Shown: positions 15,235-24,733 of the stretch, piece after piece
Position numbering within the stretch: position 1 is the stretch's first letter
Layout: the number at the start of each line of letters is the position of its first letter
Source: Acidobacteriota bacterium
Lineage (GTDB): Bacteria > Acidobacteriota > Blastocatellia > RBC074
DNA length: 33,910 bases
Reading direction: 5' to 3'
NCBI GenBank assembly: GCA_022072205.1
Contig: JAJVID010000096.1
Coordinates: forward strand, 2,257-36,166
Notes under the pieces: generated by a model
What the model saw: the letters and a program-made list of their open reading frames with translations, nothing else
Told to the model about the DNA's origin: nothing
Database searches by the model: none
Translations under genes and position numbers: made by a program

Positions 15235-16251
15235 TTAGCATTCAGTCTCCCACTTCGGCACATTCAAAGCTGGATTGCGCGGCGCTTCTTCATCTTCAAA
15301 ATTGATCTTCGCCTTGATCGTGTAGATCGGCTTGCCCTGCGATTCGTGATAAGTGCGCACCACCATCTCGGCGATCAACCCCATCAGGAAAAGCTGAATG
15401 CCGAGCACGAGCATGACCATCGCCAGCACCGGCAGCGGCGTTTGGATGAAATCGGCGTGCTTCGGCCAGCCGGCGAATTTCATCAGGAAGGCGAAGACCG
15501 CCGAGAAGATCGAGATGGCGAACGCCAGCACGCCCGCCCAGCCGAAGACGTACAACGGTTTGGTCATGTAACTCGCCATGAATTTGATCGTCACCAGATC
15601 GAAGACGACTTTGACCGTGCGCGACAATCCGTATTTCGATTTGCCCGCCATACGGGGGTAATGCGCGACGGGAATCTCGGTCACGCGCGCGCCCGCCCAG
15701 CTTGCGTAAATCGGGATGAAGCGATGCATCTCGCCGTAAAGCTGCACGTCTTTCAAAACCTCGCGGCGGTATGCTTTGAGCGAGCAGCCATAATCGTGTA
15801 ACCGGACGCCGCTGATCTTCGAGATCAATCCGTTGGCCAGCCGCGACGGCAGCGTGCGCGTCAACATCGCGTCCTGACGATTTTTGCGCCAGCCCGAAAC
15901 CACGTCATAACCTTCATCGAGTTTCGCCAGCAGCCGTTCGATGTCAGCCGGGTCGTTTTGCAAGTCGGCGTCCATCGGGATCAGAACGTCGCCGCGCGCG
16001 CCGCTGATGCCCGCCGCCATCGCCGCTGTCTGGCCGTAGTTGCGGCGAAACGCGATCACCCGCACCCGGCTGTCGCGCGCGGCGAACTGCCGCAGCAATT
16101 CCAGACTGTCGTCCGCGCTGCCGTCGTCAACGTAAATCACCTCGAAGCTGTGGCCGAGCCGCTCCATCGCCTGAAAGATTTTTTCGTTCAGGCGCGGCAG
16201 GTTTTCTTCTTCGTTGTAGACCGGCAGAAAGAGAGAGAGTTTCGGATTCAT
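15235..16251 (-). CDS. Family 2 glycosyltransferase, polyprenyl-phosphate type
   Basis: 338 aa. The GT2 domain has LSLFLPVYNEEENLPRL (residues 5-21), VIYVDDGSADDSLELL, FRRNYGQTAAMAAGI and the DXD-bearing IPMDADLQNDP (91-101). Two transmembrane helices follow near 236-262 and 273-298 (the latter VLAMVMLVLGIQLFLMGLIA). This is the arrangement of GtrB/ArnC/dolichol-phosphate-mannose-synthase-like enzymes. These transfer a sugar from a nucleotide donor to polyprenyl phosphate at the membrane for later use in cell-surface glycans. It follows the methyltransferase by 3 bp, so the two are co-transcribed. The sugar is not predictable. Confidence 0.92.
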   Translation of the reverse strand: MNPKLSLFLPVYNEEENLPRLNEKIFQAMERLGHSFEVIYVDDGSADDSLELLRQFAARDSRVRVIAFRRNYGQTAAMAAGISGARGDVLIPMDADLQNDPADIERLLAKLDEGYDVVSGWRKNRQDAMLTRTLPSRLANGLISKISGVRLHDYGCSLKAYRREVLKDVQLYGEMHRFIPIYASWAGARVTEIPVAHYPRMAGKSKYGLSRTVKVVFDLVTIKFMASYMTKPLYVFGWAGVLAFAISIFSAVFAFLMKFAGWPKHADFIQTPLPVLAMVMLVLGIQLFLMGLIAEMVVRTYHESQGKPIYTIKAKINFEDEEAPRNPALNVPKWETEC

Positions 16252-16254
16252 CAG

Positions 16255-17086
16255 TCAGATTTTTCTGGCGACGCAAATGATCGAAACGCCGAAAGGCAGA
16301 CTGTGACGCCGCAGCCAGCCAGCCTCGCTCGAAAAAATCTTCGCCAGCAGGTTGTTGATGATCGGATGATTGATGCGGTTTTCGGCCTGTTCGGCGCGCC
16401 CCAGCATCGTCAGAATTTTTCGACCGAGCCAGATCGGAATGAACATTCCGACGTTGGCGTAGCTGATCCGTTCGACGCGCAAGCCAGCTTTCTCAACCGC
16501 CGCGCGCAATTCGTCCAGACGATAACGCCGCTTGTGCCCCGATTGAACGTCGTTCGGCCCCCACAGCGATTGAAACGCGGGAACGAAGATCACCGCAGGC
16601 GCGCCCGGTTTCAACACGCGCCGGATTTCGGCCAGACCTTTCACGTCATCATCAAGATGTTCGACCACATCGAGCGCGGTAATCAGGTCGAACGATTCGG
16701 AATCGAAAGGCAGTTCGGTTGCGCTCGCTCGCAGCACGCGTTGATGCCCGCGTTTGCGTGAAAAGCTCAGCGGCAGTTCCGACAAATCAATCCCGTGCGG
16801 CCGGCCGTATCGTTTCAGATGATCCATCGTCGCGCCGGTGCCGCAGCCGATGTCGAGAACTCGCAACCCTGGGTACGCGCGCATCCCTGCGCGCCCAGCT
16901 TGCGATTGATCGGCCTCTAGCGGAAACCCGGCGCGCAGGGATGCGCGCGTACCCAGGGCGTCTTCAATCTGCGTGAAGACAATCGCCCGTCGCCCGACGA
17001 ACCACCAGTGATAATCCTCGACATCGAACATCACCTCGTAATTGAGCGGGCGCATCGCCTCTTTGTTGTTGGGCCATGCCGAAGCG

Positions 17087-17097
<11 letters not shown>
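16255..17097 (-). CDS. SAM-dependent methyltransferase carrying an in-frame palindromic insertion
   Basis: 280 aa class I methyltransferase. The ATG at 17097 has GGAGG 6 nt upstream (17104-17108) and overlaps the preceding gene by 11 bp. SAM-binding motif I is LRVLDIGCGTGATMDHL; later motifs are GIDLSELPL, LPFDSESFDLITALDVVEHL and EIRRVLKPGAPAVIFVPAFQ. Residues 48-77 (GTRASLRAGF through AGMRAYPG) lie between the N-terminal helix and motif I and have no counterpart in the usual layout. They are encoded by a 92-bp inverted-repeat element. The frame is preserved, and the insertion site is a surface position before the core sheet, so activity may survive. Likely substrate: a lipid-linked sugar or other glycan intermediate, by context. 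Confidence 0.88.
16867..16958. repeat. REPIN-like element with 29-bp perfect arms inside a methyltransferase gene
   Basis: Arms 16867-16895 and 16930-16958 are exact reverse complements over 29 bp, with 34 bp between them. Each arm contains its own hairpin core GCGCGCATCCCTGCGCGC (GCGCGCA, loop TCCC, TGCGCGC). So the element is two REP-like hairpins in opposite orientation, the layout of REPINs. A related single hairpin lies at 26865-26898 (22 of 26 positions agree over the shared part). No RAYT transposase gene is in the window. Confidence 0.88.
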
Positions 17098-18103
<1,006 letters not shown>

Positions 18104-18231
18104 TTAAAAACTTTGCTCTCCTCTTTTGAGCGGAATTTATCATCGCTCTCCATTCGGCGCGATAATTGATCGGGCGGATCAATCTGCCCAAGCCTTCGCC
18201 ATCCGTCAAGCCGGGCCGCAATTTTCAGGTT

Positions 18232-18330
18232 TTAATCAATCTCGCTCTCCGCCAGGATTTGGCGGTAAGTCTGGCGCGCGTGTTCGTAAGCTTTCGCGGC
18301 TTCTGGGCGCTTTGACAGCATTGGAATCAT
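18232..18330 (-). CDS. Possible 32-aa small ORF (weak)
   Basis: On the minus strand, ATG at 18330 (or 18321) to TAA at 18232 encodes a helical peptide with KRPEAAKAYEHARQTYRQIL, which looks like the tail of a TPR-type helix. There is no convincing ribosome-binding site, and the frame stays open upstream into the antisense of DUF2071. It may be a remnant of a larger gene's C-terminus. The rest of the 280-bp gap 18104-18383 shows nothing I can name. Confidence 0.25.
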   Translation of the reverse strand: MIPMLSKRPEAAKAYEHARQTYRQILAESEID

Positions 18331-18383
18331 AAGATTGCCCGCATTGTAGCGCGATGTTACTCTGCCTGCGAGGTCGAACGCGC

Positions 18384-19112
18384 ATGACTCAAAACAGATT
18401 TCTGACCGCCGAATGGCGTTATCTGGCGATGCTCAACTACGAAATTGATCCGGCGATCCTGCTGCCCTATGTCCCGCGCGGCGCCGAACTCGACACGTGG
18501 AATGGCCGGAACTTCGTCAGTGTCGTCGCCTTCCTCTTTCTGAAAACACGCGTACTTGGCGCGCCGATCCCGTTCCACCAAAACTTCGAGGAGATCAACC
18601 TGCGGTTTTACGTGCGGCGCAAGAGCGACGACGGCTGGCGGCGCGGCGTGGTCTTCGTCAAAGAGATCGTGCCGCGATGGGCAATCGCCACGGTCGCCCG
18701 CGTTGTTTACAACGAAAATTACGTCGCGCGGCGAATGCGGCATCAGATTGATTTGGACGGCGAAACGATTGCGCCGAACGGCTCGGTCGGATACTCCTGG
18801 CGCGACGGCGGATCGTGGCATCGCGTCAGCGCGAAGACGGACGGCGAATCCCAGCCGCTCATCGCCGGTTCGGAAGAAGAGTTCATCACCGAGCATTACT
18901 GGGGCTACGCGGCGCAGCGCGACGGTGGCTCGGTCGAATATCAGGTCGAACATCCACGCTGGCGCGTTTGGCAAACGAGCGAAGCGGCGTTCGATTGCGA
19001 CGTGAAGCGGGTTTACGGCCATCAGTTCGTCGAATGTCTGAGCGCGAAGCCGAGTTCAGCGTTTGTCGCCGACGGCTCAGCGATTGTCGTGCGGAAGGGT
19101 GTGAGGTTATGA
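18384..19112 (+). CDS. DUF2071 (YqjF-like) protein
   Basis: 242 aa. Family-typical opening FLTAEWRYLAMLNYEIDP, then LLPYVPRGAELDTWNGRNFVS in two consecutive parts, VVAFLFLKTRVLGAPIPFHQ, FEEINLRFYVRR and GVVFVKEIVPRWAIATVARV, the hallmark of DUF2071/YqjF proteins (acetoacetate-decarboxylase-like beta barrel). The ATG at 18384 is preferred over 18354 because the conserved sequence begins right after it. The biochemical function of the family is not established. Its stop overlaps the next start (ATGA), linking it to a DCC thiol protein. Confidence 0.9.
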   Translation: MTQNRFLTAEWRYLAMLNYEIDPAILLPYVPRGAELDTWNGRNFVSVVAFLFLKTRVLGAPIPFHQNFEEINLRFYVRRKSDDGWRRGVVFVKEIVPRWAIATVARVVYNENYVARRMRHQIDLDGETIAPNGSVGYSWRDGGSWHRVSAKTDGESQPLIAGSEEEFITEHYWGYAAQRDGGSVEYQVEHPRWRVWQTSEAAFDCDVKRVYGHQFVECLSAKPSSAFVADGSAIVVRKGVRL

Positions 19113-19522
19113 GGATCGAAACTGGCCGTGATTACCTGCTCTTCGACGGCGACTGCGGCGTTTGCTCGTGGTCGGCTGAAATTGCGAAGCGGATGAATCG
19201 CCGGTTCATCGTCGAACCTTACCAGACATTCGACGAAAGCGAGTTGATGCGTTTCGGGATCACTTACGAAAAATGCTCGCGGGCGTTGCAGGTCATCACG
19301 CGCCGGGGCCGGGTTTACGCTGGCGCATTCGGCGTGAACTATTTTTTGTGGCGGTGTTTTCCCTGGTCGTTGCTGGTCTTTTTGATCTACGCGATTCCGG
19401 TGTTGCTGCTGTTTGAAGTGATCGGTTATCGCGTCATCGCCGACAACCGCCATCGCATCTCGCAGTGGCTTGGAATGCGCGCTTGTTTGATCAGGCAGCC
19501 CGGCGCGAAGCCGCATCAATAA
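19109..19522 (+). CDS. DCC-family thiol-disulfide oxidoreductase-like protein (DUF393)
   Basis: 137 aa. The DxDCxxC motif YLLFDGDCGVCSWSAEIAKR (Cys16 and Cys19) defines the DCC/DUF393 family, which has a thioredoxin-like fold. A hydrophobic segment (PWSLLVFLIYAIPVLLLFEV) suggests membrane association. The ATG at 19109 overlaps the DUF2071 stop by 4 bp and follows a purine-rich GGAAGGG; an open frame extends far upstream but only inside the DUF2071 gene. The pair is probably co-translated. Substrate unknown. Confidence 0.88.
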   Translation: MRIETGRDYLLFDGDCGVCSWSAEIAKRMNRRFIVEPYQTFDESELMRFGITYEKCSRALQVITRRGRVYAGAFGVNYFLWRCFPWSLLVFLIYAIPVLLLFEVIGYRVIADNRHRISQWLGMRACLIRQPGAKPHQ

Positions 19523-19562
19523 AGCCTTTCATCCATTCTCGGATCTCATCGCGCGCACGACG

Positions 19563-19586
19563 GACGATCGCCAGCCGGCGATCGTC
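19563..19586. terminator. Hairpin between convergent genes
   Basis: GACGATCGCC (19563-19572), loop AGCC, GGCGATCGTC (19577-19586): a perfect 10-bp GC-rich stem between the rightward DCC gene and the leftward M20 gene. On the plus strand it is followed by TCTTATTTTC, a modest U-tract. It starts 3 nt after the M20 stop on the other strand, so it may serve both transcripts. Confidence 0.6.
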
Positions 19587-19589
19587 GTC

Positions 19590-20909
19590 TTATTTTCTGG
19601 CGGACGCCCGGTCGAGGTAATCAAGCAGCGTGTTCGACATCACTTTGACGCCGATAACCAGGCTCTGTTCGTCAACGTCGAATTCCGGCGTGTGGATCAT
19701 CGCGGTGACGCCTTTCTCCTTGTTGCCGACTCCAAGAAAGTAGAAGAAGCCTGGAATGACTTTCTGGTACATGGAGAAATCCTCAGCGCCCATTTGCGGA
19801 CGGGGAGAAATGACGTTTTTCTCGCCGAGTATTTTCCGCAGCGTCGGCAAAGTGGCTTCGACCAGCGCAGGGTCGTTGTAAGTGACAGGATTGTTCGCTC
19901 CGAATTCTATCTCGTAGCTCGCGCCGTAAGCCGAAGTCACTCCGGCCAGCGTTTGCTTCATCATCTCGATGGCTTTCGCCCGGACTTCTTCGTTGAGCGT
20001 CCGCATCGTGCCTTCGAGCTTCACTTCGTCGGCGATGATGTTGAACCGGTTGCCGCCGTGAATGCTGCCGAGAGTGATGACCAGCGGCTCCTGAGTGTTG
20101 ATGCGGCGGCTGCGGATGGTTTGCAGCGCGGTCACGCATTCAGCCGCGACGACCACTGTGTCAATGCCGTCGTGCGGATAAGCGCCGTGAACTTTTTTGC
20201 CGCGAACGGTGATCGAGAAGCGATCCGACGAAGCCATCGCGGGGCCGGAGTTGTAGCCGATCTGTCCGACTTCGATGTTCGGCATCACGTGCAGGCCGAA
20301 GATCGCCGATGGGCGCGGGTTTTCCAGACAGCCTTCTTCGATCATGAATTTCGCGCCTCCGCGTTCGCCCGGCGGCGGGCCTTCTTCGGCGGGTTGGAAG
20401 ATGAATTTGATCGAGCCGCGAATCTGATCGCGCATTTTTGAAAGCACTTCGGCTACGCCCAACTGCACGGTCATGTGGACGTCGTGGCCGCAGGCGTGTT
20501 TGACGCCGTCGTTGCGCGATTTGTAGGGCACGTTGATCGTCTCCTGAATAGGCAACGCGTCCATGTCTGCTCGGACGGCTACCACGCCGCCGGGCAGTTT
20601 GCCTTTGAGCAGCGCGACGACGCCGTGTTTGCCCACGCCGGTTTTGACTTCATCCAGCCCCAGGGCGCGCAAGCGCTCGGCGACCACGCGCGAGGTGCGC
20701 TCTTCGCGGTTGGAGAGTTCGGGGTTCACGTGAAAATCGCGCCGCTGCTCGACGAGCTTTGCGCGAAGGCTTTCGGCTGCGCGGGCGATCTCTTCCTCGC
20801 GCGAAGACGATGCGCGCCCAACTGGCAGGGACGATTGCACGAACGCCGCGCCGGCCAGTAAAACCATAAACAATGACAAAGCCAGTATCCGCTCGAAGCT
20901 GAATTTCAT
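19590..20909 (-). CDS. Exported M20 family amidohydrolase/peptidase
   Basis: 439 aa metal-dependent hydrolase of the M20D (hippurate hydrolase/amidohydrolase) kind. A signal peptide is present (ILALSLFMVLLAGAAFVQSS). Metal ligands are visible in HACGHDVHMT, in QPAEEG (the Glu pair including the catalytic base), in FGLHVMP, and in the final MIHTPEFDVDE. RRDFHVNPELSNREERTS and VRADMDALPIQE are standard N-terminal motifs. The dimerisation insert has RGKKVHGAYPHDGIDTVVV. It likely releases amino acids or acyl groups from N-acylated amino acids in the periplasm. It is divergent from the LOG-family gene across 114 bp. Confidence 0.93.
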   Translation of the reverse strand: MKFSFERILALSLFMVLLAGAAFVQSSLPVGRASSSREEEIARAAESLRAKLVEQRRDFHVNPELSNREERTSRVVAERLRALGLDEVKTGVGKHGVVALLKGKLPGGVVAVRADMDALPIQETINVPYKSRNDGVKHACGHDVHMTVQLGVAEVLSKMRDQIRGSIKFIFQPAEEGPPPGERGGAKFMIEEGCLENPRPSAIFGLHVMPNIEVGQIGYNSGPAMASSDRFSITVRGKKVHGAYPHDGIDTVVVAAECVTALQTIRSRRINTQEPLVITLGSIHGGNRFNIIADEVKLEGTMRTLNEEVRAKAIEMMKQTLAGVTSAYGASYEIEFGANNPVTYNDPALVEATLPTLRKILGEKNVISPRPQMGAEDFSMYQKVIPGFFYFLGVGNKEKGVTAMIHTPEFDVDEQSLVIGVKVMSNTLLDYLDRASARK

Positions 20910-21023
20910 CTGCGCCTCCAGTGTGCGAATGAGATTTACTGTTCTGTTTGAAGTGTGATGTGGTAAGTTCCGCGCGCACGTTACAGGATGGAGCCGCTCC
21001 GGTCAATTTGGACGTAGAAAAAA

Positions 21024-21791
21024 ATGGCGATACCGAATCCTCAACTTAAAATCGAAACCACACCAAACGTAACCGCCAAACGCGGCGAACGGCATTTTCT
21101 GGAAGGCCCGAAATCGCGCGGGTCGGAAATGATCACGCTCTGGCGCGTCATCCGTGAATTCTTCTACGGCTTCCGCAAACTCCATTTCATCGGCCCGTGC
21201 GTGACCGTCTTCGGCTCGGCGCGGTTCAAGGAAGATCACCGCTATTACAAACTGGCGCAGGAAGTCGGCGCGGCTGTGGCCAACTTGGGATTCACGGTCA
21301 TCACCGGCGGCGGTCCCGGTATTATGGAAGCGGCCAACCGGGGCGCGAAAGATGTGGGCGGGCGGTCAATCGGCTGCAACATCATTCTGCCGTTCGAGCA
21401 GCGGCCCAACCCCTACCTCGACGCGATGCTCCAGTTTCGCTACTTCTTCGTGCGGAAAGTCATGCTCGTCAAATACTCGTATGCGTTCGTCGCCCTGCCC
21501 GGCGGCGTCGGCACGATGGACGAATTGTTCGAGGCGCTGACGCTGATTCAGACCGGCAAGATACGTGACTTCCCGGTCGTGTTGATGGGCAAAGATTATT
21601 ACGCGCCGCTGATAGCTTTTTTCGAGGATATGGCGAAGGCGGGAACGATAGGCGAATCCGACCTGCATCTTTTTATGATCACCGATTCGGTTGATGAAGC
21701 GATGGCCCACATCGAAGAGCACTCCATCCGGAAGTTTGGATTGACGCGGGCGAAGACGTTCAAACGCCGATGGTGGCTGGGCGAAAAATGA
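21024..21791 (+). CDS. LOG-family protein (nucleoside 5'-monophosphate phosphoribohydrolase)
   Basis: 255 aa Rossmann-fold protein of the TIGR00730/LOG family. VTVFGSARFKEDHRYYKLAQ opens the fold. TVITGGGPGIMEAANRGA and ALPGGVGTMDELFEALTLIQ carry the two diagnostic motifs PGIMEAANRGA and PGGxGTxxE, which bind nucleotide and catalyse N-glycosidic cleavage. Homologues hydrolyse purine or cytokinin riboside monophosphates to base plus ribose-5-phosphate. About 55 extra N-terminal residues precede the core. Start at ATG 21024. Confidence 0.92.
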   Translation: MAIPNPQLKIETTPNVTAKRGERHFLEGPKSRGSEMITLWRVIREFFYGFRKLHFIGPCVTVFGSARFKEDHRYYKLAQEVGAAVANLGFTVITGGGPGIMEAANRGAKDVGGRSIGCNIILPFEQRPNPYLDAMLQFRYFFVRKVMLVKYSYAFVALPGGVGTMDELFEALTLIQTGKIRDFPVVLMGKDYYAPLIAFFEDMAKAGTIGESDLHLFMITDSVDEAMAHIEEHSIRKFGLTRAKTFKRRWWLGEK

Positions 21792-21822
21792 ATGGCTCTC
21801 CGGGAGCGCATCCGCTCTTCGT

Positions 21823-22374
21823 TTACTTGTTTCCCTGGTGAGAATCGCTGACGTAGCCCCTGGATTTGTTCTCCAGAGCTTTCGACAGGTTGATGATTGT
21901 CAGCAGGTCGGTCTGCGCGCGTTCGGCCAGATCGGTGTCGAAGACTTTGTTGCTCTGGTGAACGGGGTTGTGCGCGAAATCCCAGATCAGGCTGGCCAGC
22001 TTGCGGATTGCGTCGTCGAATTCCCGCGCCGTGTCTATCTCCCGGTTGATCGGCGACTCCGAAGCCATATCGCCCAGCGCGATCAGCGCGCGCAACGTCC
22101 TGGCGCACTTGTTGATCGTCTTGGCGCCTTTGGCCAGATTGCCGGGCGTCAGTTTCGCCGCCTCGTGATCCCGCAACAGCGCCTTGCCGGTCAACTGTAG
22201 GTCTCGGAAGTTTTTGGAGAATTGCTCGCGCACGTAGATGCGTTCGCGCTCGCGCTCAAGCCGTTTATTGGGTGATTGCGGAAGTGGACTGATTGAGTTG
22301 GCGATTGTGATCGAGCCACTCACGCAAAGGAACAGCAGGAGCGACAGGAGAGAGAATTGGCGCAGCTTGCTCAT
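21823..22374 (-). CDS. Exported helical protein of unknown function
   Basis: 183 aa. A signal peptide (FSLLSLLLFLCVSGSITIAN) is followed by a charged segment (KRLERERERIYVREQF) and mostly alpha-helical sequence, including LTPGNLAKGAKTINKCARTL and FDDAIRKLASLIWDF. I do not recognise the family. GGAG lies upstream of the ATG at 22374. It ends 31 bp from the converging LOG gene. Probably periplasmic. Confidence 0.75.
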   Translation of the reverse strand: MSKLRQFSLLSLLLFLCVSGSITIANSISPLPQSPNKRLERERERIYVREQFSKNFRDLQLTGKALLRDHEAAKLTPGNLAKGAKTINKCARTLRALIALGDMASESPINREIDTAREFDDAIRKLASLIWDFAHNPVHQSNKVFDTDLAERAQTDLLTIINLSKALENKSRGYVSDSHQGNK

Positions 22375-22482
22375 TCCGGTGAACTCCTCGACATTTAATC
22401 AGTGAATGACGATGTAGGGATCGCGGTCAAAATCCTGCGTTTGTTTTGGCGGGACAATCTGGCAAATTGTCACACCTGCGAT

Positions 22483-23772
22483 TTAAACTTGCGCAAACGC
22501 CTTGCGCGCGGCGTCAATCGTCCGTTCAATGATTTCGTCGCTGTGCGTGGTCGAGATGAAAGCGGCCTCGAATTGCGACGGCGCCAGATAAACGCCTTCG
22601 TCCAGCATCGCGTGGAAAAATCGCGCAAAGGCTTCGCGGTCGCTGCGGCTGGCCGTAGCCCAATCGCTGACCGGCTCTGACGTGAAAAACGTCGTGAACA
22701 TGGAGCCGACGCGATTGCTGACAGTCGCAACGCCTGCTTCGCGCGCCGCTTCAGTCATCCCCGCGACAAGCCTCGCCGCCGCGCTTTCAAGCTGTTCATA
22801 TATGGACGGGTCTTTCAGCATTCGCAGCGTCGTCAACCCTGCGGTCACAGCCAGCGGATTGCCCGACAACGTGCCTGCCTGATAAACGGGGCCGACCGGG
22901 GCGACCACTTCCATAATTTCACGCCGCCCGCCGAAGGCGCCGACCGGCAACCCGCCGCCGATGATCTTTCCGAACGTGGTCATATCGGGTTTGACGCCGT
23001 AAAGCTGTTGCGCGCCGCCACGCGCGACGCGGAACCCGGTCATCACTTCGTCGAAGATCAAGACCGCGCCGTGTCGTTCGGTAATACGGCGGATGTCCTG
23101 CAAGTAGTTTTCTTTCGGAGGCACGCAGCCCATGTTGCCAACCACCGGCTCGATGATGACAGCGGCGATTTGATCGCCTGCTTCGTTGAAGACGTGTTTG
23201 AGCGCTTCGGCGTTGTTGAACGGAACGGTGATCGTGTTTTGCGCGACTTCGGGCAGGACTCCCGGCGAATCGGGCAAACCGAGCGTCGCCACGCCCGACC
23301 CGGCGCGCACCAGCAGGCTGTCGCCGTGACCGTGATAACAACCCTCGAATTTGACTATCTTCGGGCGGCCAGTGAAACCGCGCGCGACGCGCAAGGCCGA
23401 CATCGTCGCTTCGGTGCCGCTCGAAGTCAGTCGCAGCATTTCGACAGAAGGGAAAGCGTCAATCACTTCCTGAGCGAGTTCGATCTCAAGCCCGGTCGGC
23501 GCGCCGTAACTCGTGCCGCGCGTCGCAGCCTGCTGAATCGCGGCGATCACCTGCGGATGCGCGTGACCCAGAATCATCGGCCCCCACGATCCGACGTAAT
23601 CAATGTAATCGCGCCCGTCGGCGTCAGTGATCGTCGCGCCACTGGCCGACTTGATGAAAAGCGGCGTTCCGCCCACGCCGCGAAACGCGCGCACCGGGCT
23701 ATTGACGCCGCCGGGAATCACTTCTTTGGCGTGTTCAAACAGAGCGGATGATGCGGGATATTTATTGTTCAT
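22483..23772 (-). CDS. hemL: Glutamate-1-semialdehyde 2,1-aminomutase
   Basis: 429 aa PLP enzyme converting glutamate-1-semialdehyde to 5-aminolevulinate in C5-pathway tetrapyrrole synthesis. The start is the ATG at 23772 ([20 protein letters not shown]), behind AGGTGA; the frame is open 50 codons further but without family-like sequence. Motifs: [82 protein letters not shown], and the PLP lysine in [19 protein letters not shown]. Then [10 protein letters not shown]. Length and motifs are normal. Confidence 0.96.
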   Translation of the reverse strand: MNNKYPASSALFEHAKEVIPGGVNSPVRAFRGVGGTPLFIKSASGATITDADGRDYIDYVGSWGPMILGHAHPQVIAAIQQAATRGTSYGAPTGLEIELAQEVIDAFPSVEMLRLTSSGTEATMSALRVARGFTGRPKIVKFEGCYHGHGDSLLVRAGSGVATLGLPDSPGVLPEVAQNTITVPFNNAEALKHVFNEAGDQIAAVIIEPVVGNMGCVPPKENYLQDIRRITERHGAVLIFDEVMTGFRVARGGAQQLYGVKPDMTTFGKIIGGGLPVGAFGGRREIMEVVAPVGPVYQAGTLSGNPLAVTAGLTTLRMLKDPSIYEQLESAAARLVAGMTEAAREAGVATVSNRVGSMFTTFFTSEPVSDWATASRSDREAFARFFHAMLDEGVYLAPSQFEAAFISTTHSDEIIERTIDAARKAFAQV

Positions 23773-23994
23773 TGGTCGCTGTTCACCTGTGGCCGCTTCA
23801 CAAAAAAGCGGCTCGACTTCGGAAATAATATCGAATCGAGTGGCGCCCAGTTTAGTGACGCCAGACCGGGGTTTCAAGCTTATGTCTCTGCGCGTTTTTC
23901 CCCGGCCGCCGCCGAATTGCAAACATCTTGCGGAAACCCCAGTGTTTATGGGATGATTCGCGTCACGTTAGTCATCCGCCACACGGCTTTTATC

Positions 23995-24001
23995 AAGGAG
24001 G
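23995..24001 (+). promoter_or_regulatory. Ribosome-binding site that fixes a TTG start
   Basis: AAGGAGG at 23995-24001 lies 5 nt before TTG at 24007. This strong site supports TTG as the initiator of the zinc-ribbon gene over the upstream ATGs at 23917 and 23953, which lack such a site. Confidence 0.8.
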
Positions 24002-24006
24002 CAGCA

Positions 24007-24726
24007 TTGAATTCCGAACTGGGCCATCTCATCTCGCTTCAGGACGTTGATGTCGAAATTAAACGATTGAGAGAGGAGGTTGAATCGCTTCCCTCGCGTC
24101 GTGACGAGCTTGAACGCCAGTTCGCGGAATCGGTCAGGGAATATCTCGCCATCAAGCAGGAACTCGACGATGCGCAGGCCGAAAAGCGGCGGCTCGAAAG
24201 CGAACTGGAAAACGAGCAGCAGAAGCATCAGAAATTCAAGAACGATCTGATGAAAGCCACCAACGAGCGCGAATACACCACAGCGGTTCGTGAGATTGAT
24301 GTCACGCGCAAAACCATCAGCACGCTTGAGACGGAAGTTCTTAAACTGATGGAGCGCGTCGAAAAGCTCGATGTGCAGGTTGCGGAACGCACTCCGGAAA
24401 TGGAAACGCGCCGGATCGAAGTTGATCGCCAGTTGAAAGAATGGCTCGCGTCCGCTGACTCCAACCAGCAAAACCTTGACTCGCTGCGGGTTGAACGCGC
24501 CGCGAAGATGCAGGCTCTGGGGCCGGACGCCCGCGCAACCTATGAGCGCCTTTCGCGGATGCGCAGCGGGTTCGCGCTGGCCGAAGCGCGCGACTATTCC
24601 TGTATGGCCTGCCGCATGAAAATCCGCCCGCAGGTTTTCAACGACATCCGTAAGGGCGAGACGATCATCACCTGCGAAAGCTGCGGACGCATTCTCTATT
24701 TCAAAGTCGAAGCGGCGACCACGTGA
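24007..24726 (+). CDS. Coiled-coil protein with C-terminal C4 zinc ribbon (DUF164/CT398-like)
   Basis: 239 aa. After TTG the protein starts NSELGHLISLQDVDVEIKRL. A long coiled coil follows (about 15-185; for example ELDDAQAEKRRLESELENEQ and FKNDLMKATNEREYTTAVRE). The C-terminal zinc ribbon has CMACRMKIRP and ITCESCGRILYF, giving two CxxC pairs. This matches the CT398/DUF164 group, thought to act in nucleic-acid or membrane-associated processes. It is divergent from hemL, and its stop lies 7 bp from the converging rlmB stop. Confidence 0.9.
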   Translation: MNSELGHLISLQDVDVEIKRLREEVESLPSRRDELERQFAESVREYLAIKQELDDAQAEKRRLESELENEQQKHQKFKNDLMKATNEREYTTAVREIDVTRKTISTLETEVLKLMERVEKLDVQVAERTPEMETRRIEVDRQLKEWLASADSNQQNLDSLRVERAAKMQALGPDARATYERLSRMRSGFALAEARDYSCMACRMKIRPQVFNDIRKGETIITCESCGRILYFKVEAATT

Positions 24727-24733
24727 TTTACGC

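Noticed and set aside
15958..16761. Plus-strand frame of 267 codons
   Set aside because: Antisense to the glycosyltransferase and methyltransferase genes; no recognisable domain.
18815..19108. N-terminal extension of the DCC protein
   Set aside because: This part overlaps the DUF2071 gene and lacks DCC-family sequence; the ATG at 19109 has a 4-bp coupling overlap.
23773..23922. N-terminal extension of HemL
   Set aside because: No family-like sequence; the ATG at 23772 has a ribosome-binding site and the usual HemL start.
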